A stretch of DNA of 64,000 nt. Source: Tetrastigma voinierianum. Lineage: Eukaryota; Streptophyta; Magnoliopsida; Vitales; Vitaceae. The position numbers and the translations under genes are program-made. Below the pieces are notes generated by a model, which saw only the letters and a list, made by a program, of their open reading frames with translations, did no database searches and was not told the origin of the DNA. The stretch is from NCBI GenBank assembly GCA_016808115.1, contig JAEQBH010002446.1:1-64000 (forward strand), read 5' to 3'. This document shows, one piece after another, positions 62,041 through 64,000 of this stretch (position 1 is the first letter of the stretch; each line of letters opens with the position of its first letter).

Positions 62041-62280
62041 TGTAAACAGAACCGGAAAGCTCCAAGGTGAAGTGCTCGGTTTAATAAAACTCTTGTCTAA
62101 CAGCTCCTGTATCTGGACCTTGAGTTCTTGTAACTCAACTGGTGCCATTCTATGAAGAGTCATAGAAATAGGCGGCGTACCAGGGTGTAACTCAATACAT
62201 AAGTCTACATCCTTGTGTAGAGGTAATCCCAGTAGCTTATCCGGAAAAACATCGTCATACCCTTGAGCCACGGGGTAGAC
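62030..62280 (-). pseudogene. gypsy reverse transcriptase, N-terminal remnant only
   Basis: The 79-codon frame (62271-62032) carries the region before and at the start of RT: DVFPDKLLGLPLHKDVDL, then QIQELLDKSFIKPSTSPWS and PVLFTRK. Directly after this, with no gap, the sequence reads into the segment preceding RNase H (KFE-ND...EKAFQELK). The RT palm with its catalytic xxDD motif and the thumb, about 200 residues, are missing. The nested element E still has this region. Confidence 0.85.
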
Positions 62281-62720
62281 TCAAATCCGTCTCCCCTCGT
62301 CCTCCCCAGGGTAGCGACTTGCTAGCCAACCCATGAAGTGTCAGCTCCATCGGAGTCGTGCGATCTGGGGGTAAAACATCCATGCTTCTCCTACACGAAA
62401 GTCACACAGGATGCGGAGTCTGTGTGTGAAGATCAATCCTCACTATCATAATCAATGGCGACCGATTGGTGCGAATCGGCTAATCCATGCCAAGAATGAC
62501 ATCAAAATCGATATGTCCATTGCAGAAGGTCCAGGTGGTAGAATCACTGAGATCTCTAACTCACAATCCCGACATATCTTATCAGCACTCTACTAGTTAA
62601 GTAAGGGAGAATTCACATACAATGACTTTTCTAAGGTTTCAACCTCTAAGCCCAAACTTTTCTTACATTATGCATCAATAAACATGAATACGATGCACCC
62701 GAATTTAAACAACACTCTTA
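62281..62720 (-). pseudogene. gypsy retropepsin-like protease region, decayed
   Basis: Fragments on the minus strand include 'GLEVETLEKSLYVNSPL' (about 62660-62595) and 'ICRDCELEIS' (about 62580-62550). A 'FDVILGMD' type segment (about 62510-62480, as DVILGMD followed by a stop) comes next. These are typical of plant gypsy aspartic proteases. The DSG active site is not preserved; the corresponding place (about 62670-62700) is frameshifted. Confidence 0.7.
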
Positions 62721-63923
62721 TCAAGAAGTGTGAGAGCCAAAACGTACCCTATATATCAGACTGATCTTCAAGTTCAATATGCGGTACCACAGTGTAGACA
62801 TGCCCTGGGTCCACTAAGATGCACCCAGACACGAGTCTTAGCCTCGACCACAGGCCCATGCCACGGCCCCGGGTGTATATGCGAGGAAATAGTAGGTGCT
62901 TGTTTAGCACCACAGGGTGACCTCACCACTTGGCCCATGCTGGGTAAGGAGGAACAAGCTAGCGTCTGTGCGAGTTCCATTGACAAGCGGGGTGTGGTGT
63001 CCCGTAACTACGGGATCCTTTGCCTCTGAGGCGATCTCGCTTCATATGTCAGTGGTGGCGGTAATAACATATCTGTTGCCTTATTTGACTAGAAGTCCTA
63101 GTGCGGCCTTGACCTTGATAAGCCATGACCTGTCCTTGAGACACTCCAGGGGTAGAAGTCTTTTGCCTCTTCCTGCAGCTAGAAGAAGATTGATTCTCCT
63201 TCCTCCTAGCACTAGCGCCCGTATCCTTTCTGAATAATCGGAAACAATGACCCACTACCATCGGGTCTCCTCCTCCCGCGCCGAGTAGGATCATGTGCCT
63301 CCCGAACCTCACGGAGTTTGCCAACCTTGGTTCCCGATTGCACCCGACGTGCGATGGTGGCGTGACCACACGCTTGCGTGGGGTAGTGATGCGCAGCAAC
63401 AACAGCCTTTATGGAGGTTCGTTAGTCCAAAGCTGGTGGTCGTGGGCTATTACTCCGCCCACCATCCCGACGTCATTTTCATTTGCTAGCCATCTACACG
63501 TGTCAGATAGCAATAGAGTTCTCAAATTTCTATTTCAGTCTAACTAATAAAGCACATGCCAACCACTAATAGACTTTAACATCATGAACTAAACTGTCTG
63601 GGCCCCTTTTCCTTATGGTGCATAATGCCAAACACCACGCACACACTCGGGGCCCCGGTCCATCATGTTCATTTTGTTTTTTGAACCCCTAAGGTTATGT
63701 TCGCTAACCCTAGTGTTCATTCTTTTCCTATATACATCCTACCATGTATATAATTCACGCAATTTGTAAAACACAATCACAAAACATACATCATGTAGCA
63801 CAACATGAATCACACAAGATGAATGCAATGGTCTAAACCCCATGCCCATCTAGTCCTAGGTAATCACATACCTATACATTGATACCAGGTATCAAATACA
63901 CTAAGTACTAGGTAATCATGAAC
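62721..63923 (-). pseudogene. gypsy gag C-terminal part and leader
   Basis: A 117-codon minus-strand frame (63402-63049) includes ENQSSSSCRKRQKTSTP and, at its end, QQICYYRHH followed by a stop. These match the Ser/Lys-rich tail and a damaged CCHC zinc knuckle of plant gypsy gag. A second frame (62986-62774) continues with SLPSMGQVVRSPCG and a Gly/Pro-rich linker toward the protease. The usual gag body upstream (capsid-like part) is not seen, because the sequence passes within about 500 bp to the leader and primer-binding site. Gag is therefore also shortened. Confidence 0.65.
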
Positions 63924-63943
63924 CTAAGCTCTAACACCTAGCT
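63924..63943 (-). promoter_or_regulatory. Primer-binding site of second gypsy element (degenerate)
   Basis: On the minus strand 'aggtgttagagcttagg' resembles TGGTATCAGAGCTTAGG, the tRNA-Met-type site of this family. The adjoining 'gctatgacgctgg' on the plus strand would be the inner edge of the 5' LTR, which leaves the window at 64000. Confidence 0.55.
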
Positions 63944-64000
63944 ATGACGCTGGTATCAATTTCACCACAATAGTCATAGGCTAAGCCCATGTCCCTCAAG

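Larger units (their letters stand above)
57201..64000 (-). mobile_element. Ty3/gypsy LTR retrotransposon, internally deleted, running off the window
   Basis: Orientation is minus. The 3' LTR is 57201-59923 and the internal region about 59924-63943. The first bases of the 5' LTR lie at about 63944-64000. A polypurine tract ('gtggggaagaa' on the minus strand, about 59924-59935) abuts the 3' LTR. A degenerate tRNA-Met primer-binding site sits near 63924-63940. Pol domains are in gypsy order with a C-terminal chromo-like module, and an RT deletion makes it non-autonomous. The family resembles gypsy elements abundant in grapevine. Confidence 0.85.

Noticed and set aside
63860..63975. Repeated 'ctaggtaatca' and 'ggtatcaa' words as a regulatory operator or tandem repeat
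   Set aside because: They fit the leader and primer-binding-site zone of the second gypsy element, so no separate feature is needed.

Overview
This window is a stretch of intergenic and genic DNA from a flowering-plant nuclear genome. It is AT-rich, has very long introns, and is dominated by LTR retrotransposons, with hAT and miniature DNA transposons. The copia element at 43.2-48.0 kb and the Ty3/gypsy gag-pol at 57.2-64.0 kb look like families I associate with grapevine (Vitis). I treat Vitis as the likely source (about 0.6), inferred from family resemblance and not proven. No bacterial, organellar, rRNA, tRNA or CRISPR features are visible. Almost every recognisable coding region, host and transposon alike, carries many small indels, so old decay and raw-read or assembly error cannot be told apart from the sequence alone.

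Layout. 0-3.5 kb: LTR-derived DNA with a minisatellite and a (TTC)n tract. 3.55-4.5 kb: an unidentified sequence 'G', repeated at 7.06-7.71 kb. That second copy is cut by a composite 13.7 kb insertion (7712-21406) and resumes at 21.4 kb. The insertion is an LTR in reverse orientation that itself contains a nested, complete but decayed Ty3/gypsy element (about 9.25-18.85 kb, pol on the minus strand). 21.6-23.5 kb: AT-rich DNA without genes.

23.5-38.3 kb: a tandem segmental duplication (A about 23.5-29.95 kb, B about 29.95-38.3 kb). Each copy has a small Pro/Tyr-rich reading frame with a TATA box, followed by an array of a satellite of about 270 bp (about 12 units in A, about 6 in B) and a shared AT-rich tail. 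B has gained a hAT transposon inside the small reading frame and a fold-back element in its tail. 38.6-40.7 kb: miniature-element-like repeats.

41.1-49.5 kb: an unrecognised minus-strand, multi-exon host gene. One of its exons is split by a full-length Ty1/copia element (43247-47968) that has LTRs, a primer-binding site, a YVDD reverse transcriptase motif and an almost perfect 5-bp target duplication. 51.45-56.2 kb: a plus-strand WEE1-type cell-cycle kinase gene. Its N-terminal half and glycine loop are clean, but it carries a premature stop and several frameshifts through the kinase domain. 57.2-64 kb: a second, minus-strand Ty3/gypsy element whose reverse-transcriptase core has been deleted; its 5' LTR runs off the window.

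The two host loci are arranged head to head around a 1.9 kb divergent intergenic region that also contains a miniature-element-like repeat. Most of the history to read here is nested insertion, segmental duplication and satellite contraction or expansion, rather than a gene cluster with a joint function.
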